DNA from: Comamonadaceae bacterium
Lineage (GTDB): Bacteria; Pseudomonadota; Gammaproteobacteria; Burkholderiales; Burkholderiaceae_C
Length of the DNA: 64,000 bases
Assembly: GCA_027488985.1 (NCBI GenBank)
Contig: JAIYAR010000014.1
Span: 62,001-126,000 of the forward strand
Reading direction: 5' to 3'
A model generated the notes under the pieces. That model had not been told where the DNA came from. It saw only the letters and a list, made by a program, of their open reading frames with translations, and did no database searches. Made by a program: the position numbers and the translations under genes. The first letter of the stretch is position 1. Every line of letters begins with the position of its first letter. Of the stretch, positions 24,880-34,815 are shown in pieces.

Positions 24880-25657
24880 AAACCGCGTCGATCTGCGACT
24901 TTCTCAATCGGTCCTTGCTGTTAGCCAGGTGAGTGCGCATGGCGGCACGGGCTGCATCAGCGTCCTGATTACGGATCGCGTTGAAGATGTATTCGTGCTC
25001 ACCGTGCACGCGCTGCAAGTAAGCCAAACGCCCTTCCGGCGCGCTGCTGGCGGTATTGATGCGGGTGCGTGGAATGATCATGGTGCCCAGGTAGGTCATG
25101 AGATCCGCGAAGTGGCGATTCCCCGTGGATTTGGCGACTTCCATGTGAAAGCTGAAGTCGGAAGGCACCGCATCCGAGTCTTCTTCGATCGACTTTTGGA
25201 ACGCATCTAGCATGGCCTGCATGGCCTGCAAATTGGCTTCAGTCCGACGTTGTGCGGCCAGGCCCGCAGCTTCGGTTTCCAGAGAAATCCGCAGCTCCAG
25301 CAAGGCAATCACATCGGCGACGGTGGCGAAATCCACATCAGCGATCTGGAAATTCCCACTGCTTTGCGGTGCCAGTGCAAAGGTGCCAACACCGTGACGG
25401 GTCTCCACCAGACGATTGGCTTGCAGGCGAGAAATGGCTTCACGCACCACAGTGCGGCTGACCTCAAAACGGCCCATGATTTCCGACTCTGTGGGCAATT
25501 TGTCGCCGGGTTGGATGGCGCCTTCGCGAATGCTGGCAGCCAGACTTTCGACCACCTCATTCACCAAGCCCTTGGAGCGGCGCGGGCGCAATGCATCGGC
25601 CGACTCCGGTGTTGCACTTGACGCTGCAATTGTTCTAGGGGTTTGCACTAGGTCCAT
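24878..25657 (-). CDS. FadR-subfamily GntR transcriptional regulator of the aldarate cluster
   Basis: A 259-residue regulator with an N-terminal winged helix (about 28-95, PTESEIMGRFEVSRTVVREA at its core) and a C-terminal all-helical FCD ligand domain. In that domain D, H and R residues (for example FHMEVA and HGEHEYIFNAI) fit metal-dependent carboxylate sensing. The ATG at 25657 has AAGGA upstream. The gene is divergent from uronate dehydrogenase and precedes gudD. Two nearly identical 15-bp motifs lie in the two promoter regions. Aldarates or uronates are the likely inducers by analogy with ExuR/UxuR and GudR-type regulators. Confidence 0.9.
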   Translation of the reverse strand: MDLVQTPRTIAASSATPESADALRPRRSKGLVNEVVESLAASIREGAIQPGDKLPTESEIMGRFEVSRTVVREAISRLQANRLVETRHGVGTFALAPQSSGNFQIADVDFATVADVIALLELRISLETEAAGLAAQRRTEANLQAMQAMLDAFQKSIEEDSDAVPSDFSFHMEVAKSTGNRHFADLMTYLGTMIIPRTRINTASSAPEGRLAYLQRVHGEHEYIFNAIRNQDADAARAAMRTHLANSKDRLRKSQIDAV

Positions 25658-25706
25658 GGAAAAGTCCTTGACGCGGTCTGAGACGATGACCACAATTTAA
25701 CACATC

Positions 25707-25721
25707 AGACAACATACAACT
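25707..25721. promoter_or_regulatory. candidate FadR-type operator between regulator and uronate dehydrogenase genes
   Basis: AGACAACATACAACT matches the gudD upstream motif at 14 of 15 positions. It sits in the 85-bp divergent promoter region, 22 bp before the udh start. Confidence 0.62.
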
Positions 25722-25742
25722 GACAATTCAGCTCTCTATTTC

Positions 25743-26579
25743 ATGACAATCAAAGTACACCACACTTTGCTGATGACCGGCGCCGCAGGCGGCTTGGGCA
25801 CTGCCATGCGCGACCGTTTGAAGGCCAATTGCGAGGTCTTGCGGCTATCCGACCGGAGCGATTTCGGCCCCGCTCGCGCTGGTGAAGAAGTGACGCTGGC
25901 AGACCTGGCAGATGCCGCAGCCGTGGACGCCATGGTGAAGGGCGTGAACGCCATCGTGCATTTCGGCGGCATATCCGTGGAAGGCCCGTTCGAGCCCATC
26001 CTGCAAGCCAACATTCTGGGCGTTTACAACTTGTACGAAGCAGCACGCAAGTTTGGCGTGAAGCGTGTGGTGTTCGCCAGTTCCAATCACGTGACCGGTT
26101 ACTACAAGCAAAGCGAAACCATCACCCTGAACCATCCTGCCCGTCCGGACAGCCTGTATGGCGTGAGCAAGGCCTTTGGTGAAGACCTGTCCCGCATGTA
26201 CTTTGATCGGTACGGCATCGAGACCGCGTGCGTCCGCATCGGCTCCAGTTTTGCCGAACCCAAAGACCGCCGCATGTTGGCCAGCTGGCTGAGCTTTGAT
26301 GACCTGCACCGTTTGGTGACTGCATGCCTGACCACCCCCGTACTGGGCCACACCGCGATCTTCGGCATGTCGGATAACGCCGTCACTTGGTACGACAACA
26401 GCGCGGCCCGCCACGTGGGCTATGTGCCGCAAGACAGCTCTGACCCGTTCCGCGAGGCTGTCTACGCCCGCACGCCCGAACCCGATGTGACTGATCCGGC
26501 CGTGATCTACCAGGGCGGCGGCTTCCTGTTTCAGGGCGAGCCCATGACCGCCCACCTGCCCACCAAAAAGACAGCTTGA
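25743..26579 (+). CDS. udh: uronate dehydrogenase (NAD-dependent, SDR/epimerase fold)
   Basis: A 278-residue Rossmann-fold enzyme oxidising D-glucuronate or D-galacturonate to the aldaro-lactone. The NAD motif TGAAGGLG (12-19) and the catalytic YGVSK (Y139, K143) are visible. IVHFGGISVEGPFE, GVYNLYEAARKFG and FASSNHVTGYY closely resemble the Agrobacterium enzyme as I recall it. It is first in a long + strand operon of lactonase, TRAP transporter, receptor, dehydratase, aldolase and reductase. It lies eight bases before the lactonase start. Confidence 0.93.
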   Translation: MTIKVHHTLLMTGAAGGLGTAMRDRLKANCEVLRLSDRSDFGPARAGEEVTLADLADAAAVDAMVKGVNAIVHFGGISVEGPFEPILQANILGVYNLYEAARKFGVKRVVFASSNHVTGYYKQSETITLNHPARPDSLYGVSKAFGEDLSRMYFDRYGIETACVRIGSSFAEPKDRRMLASWLSFDDLHRLVTACLTTPVLGHTAIFGMSDNAVTWYDNSAARHVGYVPQDSSDPFREAVYARTPEPDVTDPAVIYQGGGFLFQGEPMTAHLPTKKTA

Positions 26580-26586
26580 GGCTTTC

Positions 26587-27501
26587 GTGTCTGTACACAC
26601 CCCAGCCGTAGAGGCCATCAGCATCAGCCGAGACAAAGTGGGCGAAAGCCCCGTTTGGTCGGAGGCCAACCAATGCATTTACTGGGTCGACATTGAAGGC
26701 CCGTTCATTCACCGGCTGAACTGGGTCAATCGCCACCAAAGCACGTGGACATTGCCCGAACGCGTGGGCTGCATCGCCATGAGCAACCGCGGCACGCTGA
26801 TAGCGGCGATGGAGACGGGCATCTTTGAAGTCACCTTGAGTGAACCGCCGGTGGCACACGTCAGCCTGTTGGCCAGCGTGAACCATCCGCAGCCAAGCAT
26901 GCGCTTCAATGATGGGCGTTGCGACTCTCAAGGCCGCTTCTGGGCGGGCACCATGGTCCGCGATATGGGACTTGCCAGCCCCGCCGGTGGTATCTATGGT
27001 CTGGACGAGAGCGGCTTGCGCGGCCCGGTGCTGGAGGGTTACATCACCCCCAACGGAATGGCCTTCAGCCCCGATGGCACCACCGCCTATTTGTCCGATT
27101 CACACCCCAGCCGCCAACAGATCTGGAAGCACTCCTTCGACGCTGCCACTGGTACCTGGGGCCCTCAAGCCGCTTGGGTCGATATGCAAGCGCTACCCGG
27201 CAGGCCTGATGGCGCGGCTGTGGATGCAGAAGGCTGCTACTGGATCTGCGGTAACGACGCAGGCCGGATCCATCGCTTCAGCCCCCAAGGCGAATTGCTG
27301 CAGTCCATCGCCGTACCGGTCAGCAAACCGGCCATGTGCGCGTTCGGCGGCCCTGAGCTGCGCCACCTGTTTGTCACATCCATCCGCCCTGCCAGCCCTG
27401 CACCCGGCTTCGATGCCACGCTGGACGGTGCCTTGCTGGTCCTGGAGCCAGGCGTACAGGGCTTGCCTGAACCTTTGTTTTCCCGTTTTCCCGTCCGTTA
27501 A
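26587..27501 (+). CDS. SMP-30/gluconolactonase-family lactonase
   Basis: A 304-residue six-bladed beta-propeller lactonase. Divalent metal ligands are expected from VGESPVW (Glu about 20), [19 protein letters not shown] (Asn/Asp near 105) and [12 protein letters not shown] (Asp). It should open the aldaro-lactone made by uronate dehydrogenase to give glucarate or galactarate. The start is a GTG at 26587. The ribosome site GAGG overlaps the udh stop codon, so the two are coupled. An arabino- or gluconolactonase role is possible in principle, but the operon supports the uronate pathway. Confidence 0.9.
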   Translation: MSVHTPAVEAISISRDKVGESPVWSEANQCIYWVDIEGPFIHRLNWVNRHQSTWTLPERVGCIAMSNRGTLIAAMETGIFEVTLSEPPVAHVSLLASVNHPQPSMRFNDGRCDSQGRFWAGTMVRDMGLASPAGGIYGLDESGLRGPVLEGYITPNGMAFSPDGTTAYLSDSHPSRQQIWKHSFDAATGTWGPQAAWVDMQALPGRPDGAAVDAEGCYWICGNDAGRIHRFSPQGELLQSIAVPVSKPAMCAFGGPELRHLFVTSIRPASPAPGFDATLDGALLVLEPGVQGLPEPLFSRFPVR

Positions 27502-27530
27502 CCCCCAACCAATCCCATAGAGGAGACATC

Positions 27531-28499
27531 ATGAAACTGGTACCTACCCTTCTGGCAGCTGCTGTGGCTGCATTGAGCCTGTCGGCCCAAGCCACTGAAT
27601 TCAAGTCCGCGGACATTCACAACTCGGATGACTACCCCACCGTCACAGCCGTCAAGTTCATGAGCGAAGAGCTTAAGAAAGCCTCTGGCGGCAAGCACAG
27701 CATCAAGGTATTCAACAAGGGTGCATTGGGCACCGAAAAAGAAACCATTGACCAAGTGAAAATCGGCGCTCTGGATATGGTGCGCGTGAACATCAGCCCC
27801 ATGAACTCGGTCTGCGCCAAGACCAACATCCCTGTGCTGCCCTTCCTGTTCCGCTCGGTCGATCACCTGCACAAAGTGCTGGACGGCCCTATCGGCGAAG
27901 AAATCGCGAAAGACTGCGAAGCTCAAGGCTTCGTGCTGTTGGCCTACTACGACTCCGGCGCCCGCTCCATCTACAGCAAGAAACCCATCAAGTCGGTGGC
28001 CGATACCAAGGGCCTGAAAATCCGTGTGCAGCAGTCCGACCTGTGGGTAGCACTCACAGCGGCCATGGGTGCCAACCCCACCCCGATGCCTTTCGGTGAG
28101 GTGATGACTGCCCTGAAAACCGGCATCATTGACGCTGCTGAAAATAACTACCCTTCTTACGGATCGGGCAGCCGCCACTTTGAAGCGGCCAAGTTCTATA
28201 ACAAGACAGAACACTCCATGGCGCCTGAAGTGTTGTTGTTCTCCAAAATTGCCTGGGACAAACTGCCCAAAGCTGAGCAAGACCAGATCCGCGCAGCAGC
28301 CAAAGCCTCCGTGCCTTTCAACCGTCAATCATGGGCGGCCTATGAGAAGAAAGAATTCGACATGGTGAAAGCTGCCGGCGTCGAGATCGTGGAAGTGGAC
28401 AAGAAGTCCTTCCAGGACGTCATGGGCCCCGTCTACGACAAGTTCGCCAGCACCCCTGACATGAAGCGCCTCGTGAAGGCCGTGCAAGACACGAAGTAA
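27531..28499 (+). CDS. dctP: TRAP transporter substrate-binding protein DctP (uronate/aldarate type)
   Basis: A 322-residue periplasmic receptor with a signal peptide (cleavage near AQA, 19-21). It shows the DctP-family arrangement, including [11 protein letters not shown] near 163-173 whose Arg normally binds the substrate carboxylate. GAGGAG lies eight bases before the ATG. It is followed by a strong hairpin before dctQ that should keep receptor mRNA more abundant than that of the membrane subunits. The operon indicates D-galacturonate, D-glucuronate or the aldarates as ligand. Confidence 0.93.
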   Translation: MKLVPTLLAAAVAALSLSAQATEFKSADIHNSDDYPTVTAVKFMSEELKKASGGKHSIKVFNKGALGTEKETIDQVKIGALDMVRVNISPMNSVCAKTNIPVLPFLFRSVDHLHKVLDGPIGEEIAKDCEAQGFVLLAYYDSGARSIYSKKPIKSVADTKGLKIRVQQSDLWVALTAAMGANPTPMPFGEVMTALKTGIIDAAENNYPSYGSGSRHFEAAKFYNKTEHSMAPEVLLFSKIAWDKLPKAEQDQIRAAAKASVPFNRQSWAAYEKKEFDMVKAAGVEIVEVDKKSFQDVMGPVYDKFASTPDMKRLVKAVQDTK

Positions 28500-28514
28500 T
28501 TCACGTCTGTGCCA

Positions 28515-28546
28515 CCTCCCGGCCTCATGGCCGGGAGGTCTTCATT
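28515..28546 (+). terminator. intra-operon attenuator hairpin between dctP and dctQ
   Basis: A perfect 10-bp stem (ACCTCCCGGC at 28515-28524, GCCGGGAGGT at 28531-28540, 6-base loop) is followed by CTTCATTTTT. Its position between receptor and membrane subunits fits partial termination or 3' protection of dctP mRNA. Confidence 0.82.
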
Positions 28547-28563
28547 TTTCACCGGAGCTCACC

Positions 28564-29052
28564 ATGTACACCCGCTTCTGTGCCACGCTATCCAAGATCA
28601 GTCTGATGCTTGCGGTAGCGGGCCTCATCGTGCTCATCGCCTGCGTGCAATACCAGGTCATCGGGCGCTATGTGTTCAACGACACCCCCACTTGGGCTGA
28701 GGCTTTGGCCTTGCTGCTCGTGCTCTACATCACCGCGCTGGGTGTTGCCGTCGGCGTGCGCGACGCAGGCCACATTGGCATGGATTCCATCATCAGCCTG
28801 CTGCCTGATCGCCTTCGCCTGAAGCTGGAAATCGTGATCCACGTATTGGTAGGTACCTTTGGTGCACTGATGGCCTACAACGGTTACATCTGGGCCGCCC
28901 TCAAGTGGAACGACCAGAAGCCCATGTTGCCCATTCCCTCCAGCATGGACTACGTGCCACTCATCATCGCCGGCGTATTGGTGGTGCTTTTTACGATTGA
29001 ACATGTAATCGCCCTCATCCAGGGCAAGGAAGTGGTGCCGGCATGGAACTGA
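28564..29052 (+). CDS. dctQ: TRAP transporter small membrane subunit DctQ
   Basis: 162 residues with four membrane helices, and the family motif around VIGRYVFNDTPTWAEALALLL (32-52). It forms the membrane complex with DctM. The 3' end overlaps dctM by 10 bp. CGGAG lies about eight bases upstream of its ATG. Confidence 0.92.
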   Translation: MYTRFCATLSKISLMLAVAGLIVLIACVQYQVIGRYVFNDTPTWAEALALLLVLYITALGVAVGVRDAGHIGMDSIISLLPDRLRLKLEIVIHVLVGTFGALMAYNGYIWAALKWNDQKPMLPIPSSMDYVPLIIAGVLVVLFTIEHVIALIQGKEVVPAWN

Positions 29053-30338
29053 TAGTTTTGGGTGTGAGCTTCGGCTTGCTGTTGATCATCGGTGTGCCGG
29101 TGGGCTTTGCGGTCGGCCTGTCGTCGGTCGCCACCATCATCACCGCCGGTTTGCCGGTGGCCGTGGTATTCCAGAAGATGGTGGGAGGCATGCAGGTGTT
29201 CTCCTTCCTGGCGATTCCGTTTTTCATCTTTGCCGGTGAGTTAATGCTGCACGGCGGCATTGCACACCGCATCGTGCGCTTTGCCAACAGCTTGGTGGGC
29301 CATGTGCGAGGCGGTTTGGGCATGTCCAACGTGGTGGGTTGCACCTTGTTCGGCGGTGTGGCCGGCTCTCCGGTGGCCGACGTGTCCGCCATGGGCTCGG
29401 TGATGATTCCCCTGATGAAGAAGGAAGGCTACGACACCGACTACGCGGTGAACGTAACGACCCATGCCTCTTTGGTCGGCGCATTAATGCCTACCAGTCA
29501 CAACCTGATTCTGTACACCCTAGCCACTGCGGGCATCGCATCGGTGAGCGTGCTGAACATGATGCTCGCTTGTGTGATACCGGCTCTGTTATTAACCGCC
29601 TTGAACCTGCTTGCTGCCTATGGCGTGGCCATCAAGCGGGGTTACCCCACACGCGGTGTATTCCCCGGTTGGGGTGAGGTATTCAACAGCTTCATCGCCG
29701 CGCTTCCGGGCTTGCTGATTGTGGTCATCATTTTGGTAGGCATCTTGTCAGGCGTGTTCACTGCCACCGAGTCAGCCGCCACTGCCGTACTTTGGGCGCT
29801 TCTGATCACTGCGGTCGCTTACCGGTCTTTGTCGTGGAATGACTTCATCAAGTCCTGTGCAAAAGCCAGCAAGACGACGGGTGTGGTGTTGTTCCTGATC
29901 GGAATTTCCAGCGCTTTCGGTTACTTCCTGGCGATGTATGACGTGCCCGAGCGCACCGGCGAATTGATGGGAACCATTACCCAGAGCCCCTGGATGATCT
30001 TCCTGATGATCAACATCGCCTTGTTCGTGCTGGGTACCTTTCTGGACATGGCGCCCACGCTGCTGATCTGCACGCCCATTTTCCTGCCGATTGCACAGAA
30101 ATTCGGTATGGATCCGACCCAGTTCGGTGTGGTGATTCTGCTCAACTGTGCGCTGGGTTTGAACACACCTCCAGTGGGGACCACCCAGGCCGTAGGCTGC
30201 GCCATCGGTGGCATTTCGATAGGTCAAGTCATGCGATCCATCCTGCCGTTTTACGGCGCCCTGCTGGCTTGCATGATGCTGGTCACTTATGTGCCAGCGT
30301 TCTCCCTGTGGCTCCCCAACTTCGTGTTGGGTCGTTAA
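29043..30338 (+). CDS. dctM: TRAP transporter large membrane subunit DctM
   Basis: A 431-residue permease with about twelve membrane segments, the DctM signature region (FLAIPFFIFAGELMLHGGIA near 56-75) and FGVVILLNCALGLNTPPVGT near 360-380. It transports the DctP-bound organic acid with sodium symport. It overlaps dctQ by 10 bp and precedes the Bug receptor gene by 21 bp. Confidence 0.94.
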   Translation: MELIVLGVSFGLLLIIGVPVGFAVGLSSVATIITAGLPVAVVFQKMVGGMQVFSFLAIPFFIFAGELMLHGGIAHRIVRFANSLVGHVRGGLGMSNVVGCTLFGGVAGSPVADVSAMGSVMIPLMKKEGYDTDYAVNVTTHASLVGALMPTSHNLILYTLATAGIASVSVLNMMLACVIPALLLTALNLLAAYGVAIKRGYPTRGVFPGWGEVFNSFIAALPGLLIVVIILVGILSGVFTATESAATAVLWALLITAVAYRSLSWNDFIKSCAKASKTTGVVLFLIGISSAFGYFLAMYDVPERTGELMGTITQSPWMIFLMINIALFVLGTFLDMAPTLLICTPIFLPIAQKFGMDPTQFGVVILLNCALGLNTPPVGTTQAVGCAIGGISIGQVMRSILPFYGALLACMMLVTYVPAFSLWLPNFVLGR

Positions 30339-30359
30339 TCACACCACTGAAAGCACACC

Positions 30360-31334
30360 ATGCAACGCCGACAACTTCTGCAAGCCGGGCTGGCGGTAGC
30401 GGCTACGACGCCGACCTGGAGCCATGCCGACACCTGGCCGGCCAAACCCATCACTTTGGTAGTTCCCTTTCCACCGGGCGGGTCTACCGACCTGATTGCG
30501 CGGGCACTGTCGACCAAGCTGGCCGAGAAGCTGGGGCCCGGCTTTAGCTTCATCGTGGACAACAGGGCAGGCGCCACCGGCACCATAGGCGCAGCGCAAG
30601 TCGCGCGAGCGCCTGCAGACGGCTACACCTTTCTGGTGTCGTCCCTCGGGCCGTTCGTGATTGCTCCACACCTGATCAAAGCGAACTACGACGCGCTCAA
30701 GGACCTGGACCCCATCACCATCGTGGCGCAGGCACCCAATGTGCTGGTGGTGCCTGCAGCCTCGGCGCGCAAATCGGTGCCCGAAGTCATCAGCTACCTG
30801 AAGGCCAACCCGGACAAAATGAGTTTTGCATCCTCCGGCAATGGCAGCAGCGACCACCTGACCGCTGAATTGTTCTGGCAACAGACCGGTACCAGTGGAG
30901 TGCATGTCCCCTACAAAGGCGGCGGCCCGGTGATGACCGACCTGCTGGGCAATCAGGTGGATTGCTCTTTCATGAACATCAACACAGCGCTGCCCCAAAT
31001 CAAGGCCGGCAAACTGCGCGCACTGGCGATTACCAGTTCCAAACGTTCCCCCTTGCTACCCGAGGTTCCCACCCTCGAGGAAAGCGGGGTCAAGGAAGCC
31101 AACGTCAACTCCTGGCAAGCGGTAGCAGCGCCCAAAGGCCTGCCCGCTGACATCAAGAAGCGAATGTTCGATGCCATTGTGGCTACTATCAAAGACCCTG
31201 CCGTAGCCCCCAAGTTGCTGGAGTTGGGCTTTGAGCTGGTACTTAACACGCCCGAGCAGTTTGCGAGTTTCCAGGCGACCGAATATGCCCGCTGGCAGAA
31301 GCTGATCAGCGCCCGCAACATCAAAGCTGACTGA
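30360..31334 (+). CDS. tripartite tricarboxylate transporter (Bug/TctC) family receptor
   Basis: A 324-residue periplasmic protein with a Tat-like or Sec signal ([15 protein letters not shown]) and the Bug fold: [19 protein letters not shown] near 25-43 and [13 protein letters not shown] near 64-76. Bug receptors bind organic acids, and many are orphans lacking TctAB, as here. Its place between TRAP and galactarate dehydratase suggests an aldarate or uronate ligand. It could feed a remote TctAB or act as a sensor. Confidence 0.9.
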   Translation: MQRRQLLQAGLAVAATTPTWSHADTWPAKPITLVVPFPPGGSTDLIARALSTKLAEKLGPGFSFIVDNRAGATGTIGAAQVARAPADGYTFLVSSLGPFVIAPHLIKANYDALKDLDPITIVAQAPNVLVVPAASARKSVPEVISYLKANPDKMSFASSGNGSSDHLTAELFWQQTGTSGVHVPYKGGGPVMTDLLGNQVDCSFMNINTALPQIKAGKLRALAITSSKRSPLLPEVPTLEESGVKEANVNSWQAVAAPKGLPADIKKRMFDAIVATIKDPAVAPKLLELGFELVLNTPEQFASFQATEYARWQKLISARNIKAD

Positions 31335-31341
31335 AGCCTTC

Positions 31342-32907
31342 ATGAGTTCGAACCCTTCATCTCCACCGGATTCACCACGCAGCATTCGCATGCATGCGGC
31401 GGATAACGTGGCCATCGTGGTCAACGACGGTGGCCTGCCGGCCGGTGCCGTTCTGCCCGAGGGCGTCACTCTGGTGGACCGCGTGCCCCAGGGCCACAAA
31501 GTGGCCTTGACCGCGATTACCAAAGACACCGCTGTGTTGCGTTACAACGTACCCATCGGATACGCACTCAAGGACATACCTGCCGGTGCCTGGGTGCATG
31601 AGCGCTTGCTCCACATGCCCGAAGCGCGGGCGCTCGATAACCTGCCCAAGTCGACTGCGCCGGCATGGAATGCCGAGCCGCTCACCGGCTACACCTTTGA
31701 GGGTTACCGCAATGCGGATGGTTCCGTGGGCACCCGGAATATTCTGGCTATCACCACCACGGTGCAATGTGTTGCGGGCGTGGTGGACTTTGCCGTGCAG
31801 CGCATTAAAGAGCAGCTGCTTCCGCGCTACCCGAATGTGGACGATGTGATTGGCTTGGAGCACAGCTACGGATGCGGTGTAGCGATTGATGCACCGGACG
31901 CCATCATTCCCATCCGTACCCTGCGCAACATTTCGAAGAACCCCAACTTCGGTGGTGAAGTAATGGTGGTCAGTCTGGGCTGCGAAAAGCTGCAACCTGA
32001 GCGCTTGTTGCCGCCAGGCGCCATCCCCCTGCAAGCCAACGAGGCGCTGGATGTGGTGTGCCTGCAAGCCGACAAACATGTGGGCTTCATGAGCATGATC
32101 GATTCGGTATTGGCATCTGCGGTGCCACACCTGGAGCGCCTGAATGCACGCCGCCGCGAAACCATTCCTGCCAGCGAGCTGGTGGTAGGTGTGCAGTGCG
32201 GTGGCAGCGATGCTTTCTCTGGAGTGACAGCCAACCCTGCGGTGGGCTATTGCACCGACCTGCTGGTACGCGCCGGTGCCACTGTCATGTTCTCAGAGAC
32301 CACCGAGGTGCGGGATGCCATCGAGCAGATGACCGCACGCGCATCCAGTCCCGAAATTGCAGATGCCATGGCCCGCGAGATGGCTTGGTACGACGCCTAC
32401 CTGGGCCGCGGGCAAGCCGACCGCAGCGCCAACACGACTCCGGGCAACAAAGCCGGCGGCCTCTCCAACATCGTGGAAAAGGCCATGGGCTCCATCATCA
32501 AATCCGGCACCGCGCCTATTAGCGGTGTGTTGTCGCCCGGCGAAAAGCTGCAGCACAAAGGTCTGCACTATGCGGCCACCCCTGCCAGTGACTTTATCTG
32601 TGGCACTTTGCAACTGGCGGCCGGCATGAACCTGCATGTGTTCACCACGGGCCGGGGTACCCCCTACGGACTGGCCGAGGTGCCTGTCATCAAGGTGGCC
32701 ACCCGCACCGATCTGGCCCGGCGCTGGCATGACCTGATGGACGTGAACGCCGGCCGCATTGCCGATGGCGAAGCCACGATTGAAGACATGGGCTGGGAGC
32801 TCTTCCACCTCATGTTGGAGGTGGCCAGCGGCCGCAAGAAGACCTGGGCTGAACACTGGAAATTGCACAACTCGCTCGTGCTGTTCAACCCCGCCCCTAT
32901 TACCTGA
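31342..32907 (+). CDS. garD: galactarate dehydratase
   Basis: A 521-residue iron-dependent UxaA/GarD-family dehydratase converting galactarate to 5-keto-4-deoxy-D-glucarate. It has an N-terminal SAF-like domain (about 15-95, IVVNDGG onward) and a linker with [13 protein letters not shown]. The catalytic domain shows [16 protein letters not shown] and [10 protein letters not shown]. Length matches GarD. It begins eight bases after the Bug receptor stop. It supplies the same product as GudD, so both aldarate epimers are covered. Confidence 0.94.
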   Translation: MSSNPSSPPDSPRSIRMHAADNVAIVVNDGGLPAGAVLPEGVTLVDRVPQGHKVALTAITKDTAVLRYNVPIGYALKDIPAGAWVHERLLHMPEARALDNLPKSTAPAWNAEPLTGYTFEGYRNADGSVGTRNILAITTTVQCVAGVVDFAVQRIKEQLLPRYPNVDDVIGLEHSYGCGVAIDAPDAIIPIRTLRNISKNPNFGGEVMVVSLGCEKLQPERLLPPGAIPLQANEALDVVCLQADKHVGFMSMIDSVLASAVPHLERLNARRRETIPASELVVGVQCGGSDAFSGVTANPAVGYCTDLLVRAGATVMFSETTEVRDAIEQMTARASSPEIADAMAREMAWYDAYLGRGQADRSANTTPGNKAGGLSNIVEKAMGSIIKSGTAPISGVLSPGEKLQHKGLHYAATPASDFICGTLQLAAGMNLHVFTTGRGTPYGLAEVPVIKVATRTDLARRWHDLMDVNAGRIADGEATIEDMGWELFHLMLEVASGRKKTWAEHWKLHNSLVLFNPAPIT

Positions 32908-32932
32908 CCCCCCGAATCCACCGAGGCCTGCC

Positions 32933-33715
32933 ATGAGCTACCCCACACCTTACCGCCCTTTCCCCAACCAGTTCAAGAAAGACCTGCTGGCCGGCAAACG
33001 CCTGATCGGCTGCTGGGCATCCCTGGCCAGCGCCATCAGCACTGAAGTGCTGGGCGTTGCCGGGTTTGACTGGATCCTGCTGGACGGCGAACACTCGCCC
33101 AACGACGTCATCACCTTTGTGCCGCAGCTGATGGCGCTCAAGGACAGCGTGAGTGCACCCTTTGTGCGCCCTACCAGCAACAACGCCATCGAAATCAAAC
33201 GTCTGCTGGATGCCGGCTTCTACAACTTCCTCGTGCCGTTTGTAGAAACCGCGGAGGAAGCCCGTCAGGCCGTAGCTGCCACACGCTATCCGCCCGAGGG
33301 GATGCGTGGTGTGTCTGTCGCGCAGCGCAGTAACCGCTATGGAACCGTGGCGAATTATTTCCAGGAAGCCAACCGGCACATGTGTGTAGCGGTTCAGATT
33401 GAGAGCCGGCAAGCCGTGGCAGCCTGCGCTGAAATTGCCGCAGTGCCCGGTGTGGACTGCATTTTTGTAGGCCCCTCAGATCTGGCCGCCGGCTATGGGC
33501 ACTTGGGTAACGCCAACCACCCTGAAGTGCAAGAAGCTATCGCCAGCGTGTTTACCCAGGCCAAAGCTCAAGGCAAACCGACCGGCATTCTTGCGCCGGT
33601 AGAGGCCGATGCACGCCGCTACATGGAAATGGGTGCGACCTTTGTGGCAGTGGGCAGCGACTTGGGGCTGTTCCGCAACGCTACGCAGGCTTTGCGGGAC
33701 CGGTACCTCGGCTAA
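32933..33715 (+). CDS. garL: 5-keto-4-deoxy-D-glucarate aldolase (HpcH/HpaI family)
   Basis: A 260-residue class II aldolase cleaving 5-keto-4-deoxy-D-glucarate to pyruvate and tartronate semialdehyde. Visible motifs are [10 protein letters not shown] (D51, E53, H54 near the catalytic base), VQIESRQ (E157, metal) and VGPSDLA (D183, metal). The open frame runs upstream inside garD to 32759, but homology starts at the ATG at 32933 with GAGG upstream. It lies 25 bp after garD. Confidence 0.92.
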   Translation: MSYPTPYRPFPNQFKKDLLAGKRLIGCWASLASAISTEVLGVAGFDWILLDGEHSPNDVITFVPQLMALKDSVSAPFVRPTSNNAIEIKRLLDAGFYNFLVPFVETAEEARQAVAATRYPPEGMRGVSVAQRSNRYGTVANYFQEANRHMCVAVQIESRQAVAACAEIAAVPGVDCIFVGPSDLAAGYGHLGNANHPEVQEAIASVFTQAKAQGKPTGILAPVEADARRYMEMGATFVAVGSDLGLFRNATQALRDRYLG

Positions 33716-33731
33716 TTCTTCTCCTGACACC

Positions 33732-33819
33732 GAGGCTGGGTGGCAGCGCGTTCTGCTGCGTGTCCCCCGCCCTTCGGGCTCCTCCTTGACCTCCGCAGAA
33801 CACACTGACACCCAGTCTC
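33732..33819. repeat. long imperfect inverted repeat between garL and garR
   Basis: Arms of 29 bases (33732-33760 and 33791-33819) match at 23 positions, several mismatches being G:U-compatible. Inside the loop GCCC-TTCG-GGC forms a further UUCG tetraloop hairpin. A T-run (TATTTTTT) follows at 33831-33838. It is probably an interspersed palindromic element or a bidirectional terminator that splits garR from the operon. Confidence 0.65.
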
Positions 33820-33861
33820 TTTCGCTCGCCTATTTTTTCCCCACTCCTTTGCACTAGCGCT

Positions 33862-34749
33862 ATGACTACTCTCGGATTTATCGGACTCGGCATCATGGGC
33901 GCACCCATGGCGAACCATTTGCTGGCCGCTGGCCACACCGTCTACCTGAATACCCGGGGCGACGTTCCTGACACCTTGCTGCAAGCCGGCGGGAAGCCCT
34001 GCGCGAGCGCCAAGGAAGTGGCGCAAAAAGCCGACGTTGTCTTCCTGATGCTGCCCGACACCCCCGACGTGGAACTGGTGCTCTTTGGTGCCAACGGTGT
34101 GGCTGAGGGCCTAAGTGCTGGCAAGACGGTGGTCGACATGAGCTCCATCTCGCCCATGGACACCAAAGCATTTGCGCAACGGATCAATGCGTTGGGCTGC
34201 CAATACATGGATGCCCCGGTTTCCGGCGGTGAAGTCGGCGCCAAGGCCGCCAGCCTGACCATCATGGTAGGGGCCGAAGAAGCCACCTTCAACACCGTGC
34301 TGCCCCTGCTGCAGCACATGGGCAAAAACATCACGTTGGTGGGCGGCAACGGCGACGGCCAGACCACCAAGGTGGCCAACCAGATCATCGTGGCGCTCAA
34401 CATCGCTGCTGTAGGCGAAGCCCTGCTGTTTGCGAGCAAGGCCGGTGCAGACCCCGCCAAGGTGCGCCAAGCGCTCATGGGCGGTTTTGCCGCGTCGCGC
34501 ATTCTGGAAGTGCACGGTGAGCGCATGGTCAAGCGTACTTTCAACCCCGGCTTCCGCATCAGCTTGCACCAGAAAGACTTGAACCTTGCCCTGAGTGGCG
34601 CCAAAGCCATGGGCTTGGCATTGCCCCAGACTGCAGGTGCCGCGCAGCTGATGCAGGTATGTGCCGCCAACGATATGGCCGGCCTGGACCATTCCGCCCT
34701 GGTGCGTGCCCTCGAAATCATGGGCGCCCACGAAGTCGCCAAAGGCTAA
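33862..34749 (+). CDS. garR: tartronate semialdehyde reductase (2-hydroxy-3-oxopropionate reductase)
   Basis: A 295-residue beta-hydroxyacid dehydrogenase reducing tartronate semialdehyde to D-glycerate. The NAD(P) motif GFIGLGIMGAPMA (5-17), the substrate loop DAPVSGGEVGA (117-127) and the catalytic K170 (QTTKVANQ) are present. It is separated from garL by 146 bp containing a long inverted repeat, so it may have its own promoter. It serves uronate breakdown and can equally serve glyoxylate from purines if a glyoxylate carboligase exists elsewhere. Confidence 0.94.
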   Translation: MTTLGFIGLGIMGAPMANHLLAAGHTVYLNTRGDVPDTLLQAGGKPCASAKEVAQKADVVFLMLPDTPDVELVLFGANGVAEGLSAGKTVVDMSSISPMDTKAFAQRINALGCQYMDAPVSGGEVGAKAASLTIMVGAEEATFNTVLPLLQHMGKNITLVGGNGDGQTTKVANQIIVALNIAAVGEALLFASKAGADPAKVRQALMGGFAASRILEVHGERMVKRTFNPGFRISLHQKDLNLALSGAKAMGLALPQTAGAAQLMQVCAANDMAGLDHSALVRALEIMGAHEVAKG

Positions 34750-34815
34750 ATGCAAAGTGAGTAGCGGTAGGATGAGAGCTCATCTTCATCTGGTCGCCCC
34801 GGGCGGCCCTGTACC

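Noticed and set aside
26605-26625. GTAGAGGCC in the lactonase gene as a repeat remnant
   Set aside because: Only nine bases match and the rest of the element is missing.
33476-33811. 111-codon minus-strand frame between garL and garR
   Set aside because: It is made of the garL shadow and the inverted repeat, with no ribosome site or homology.
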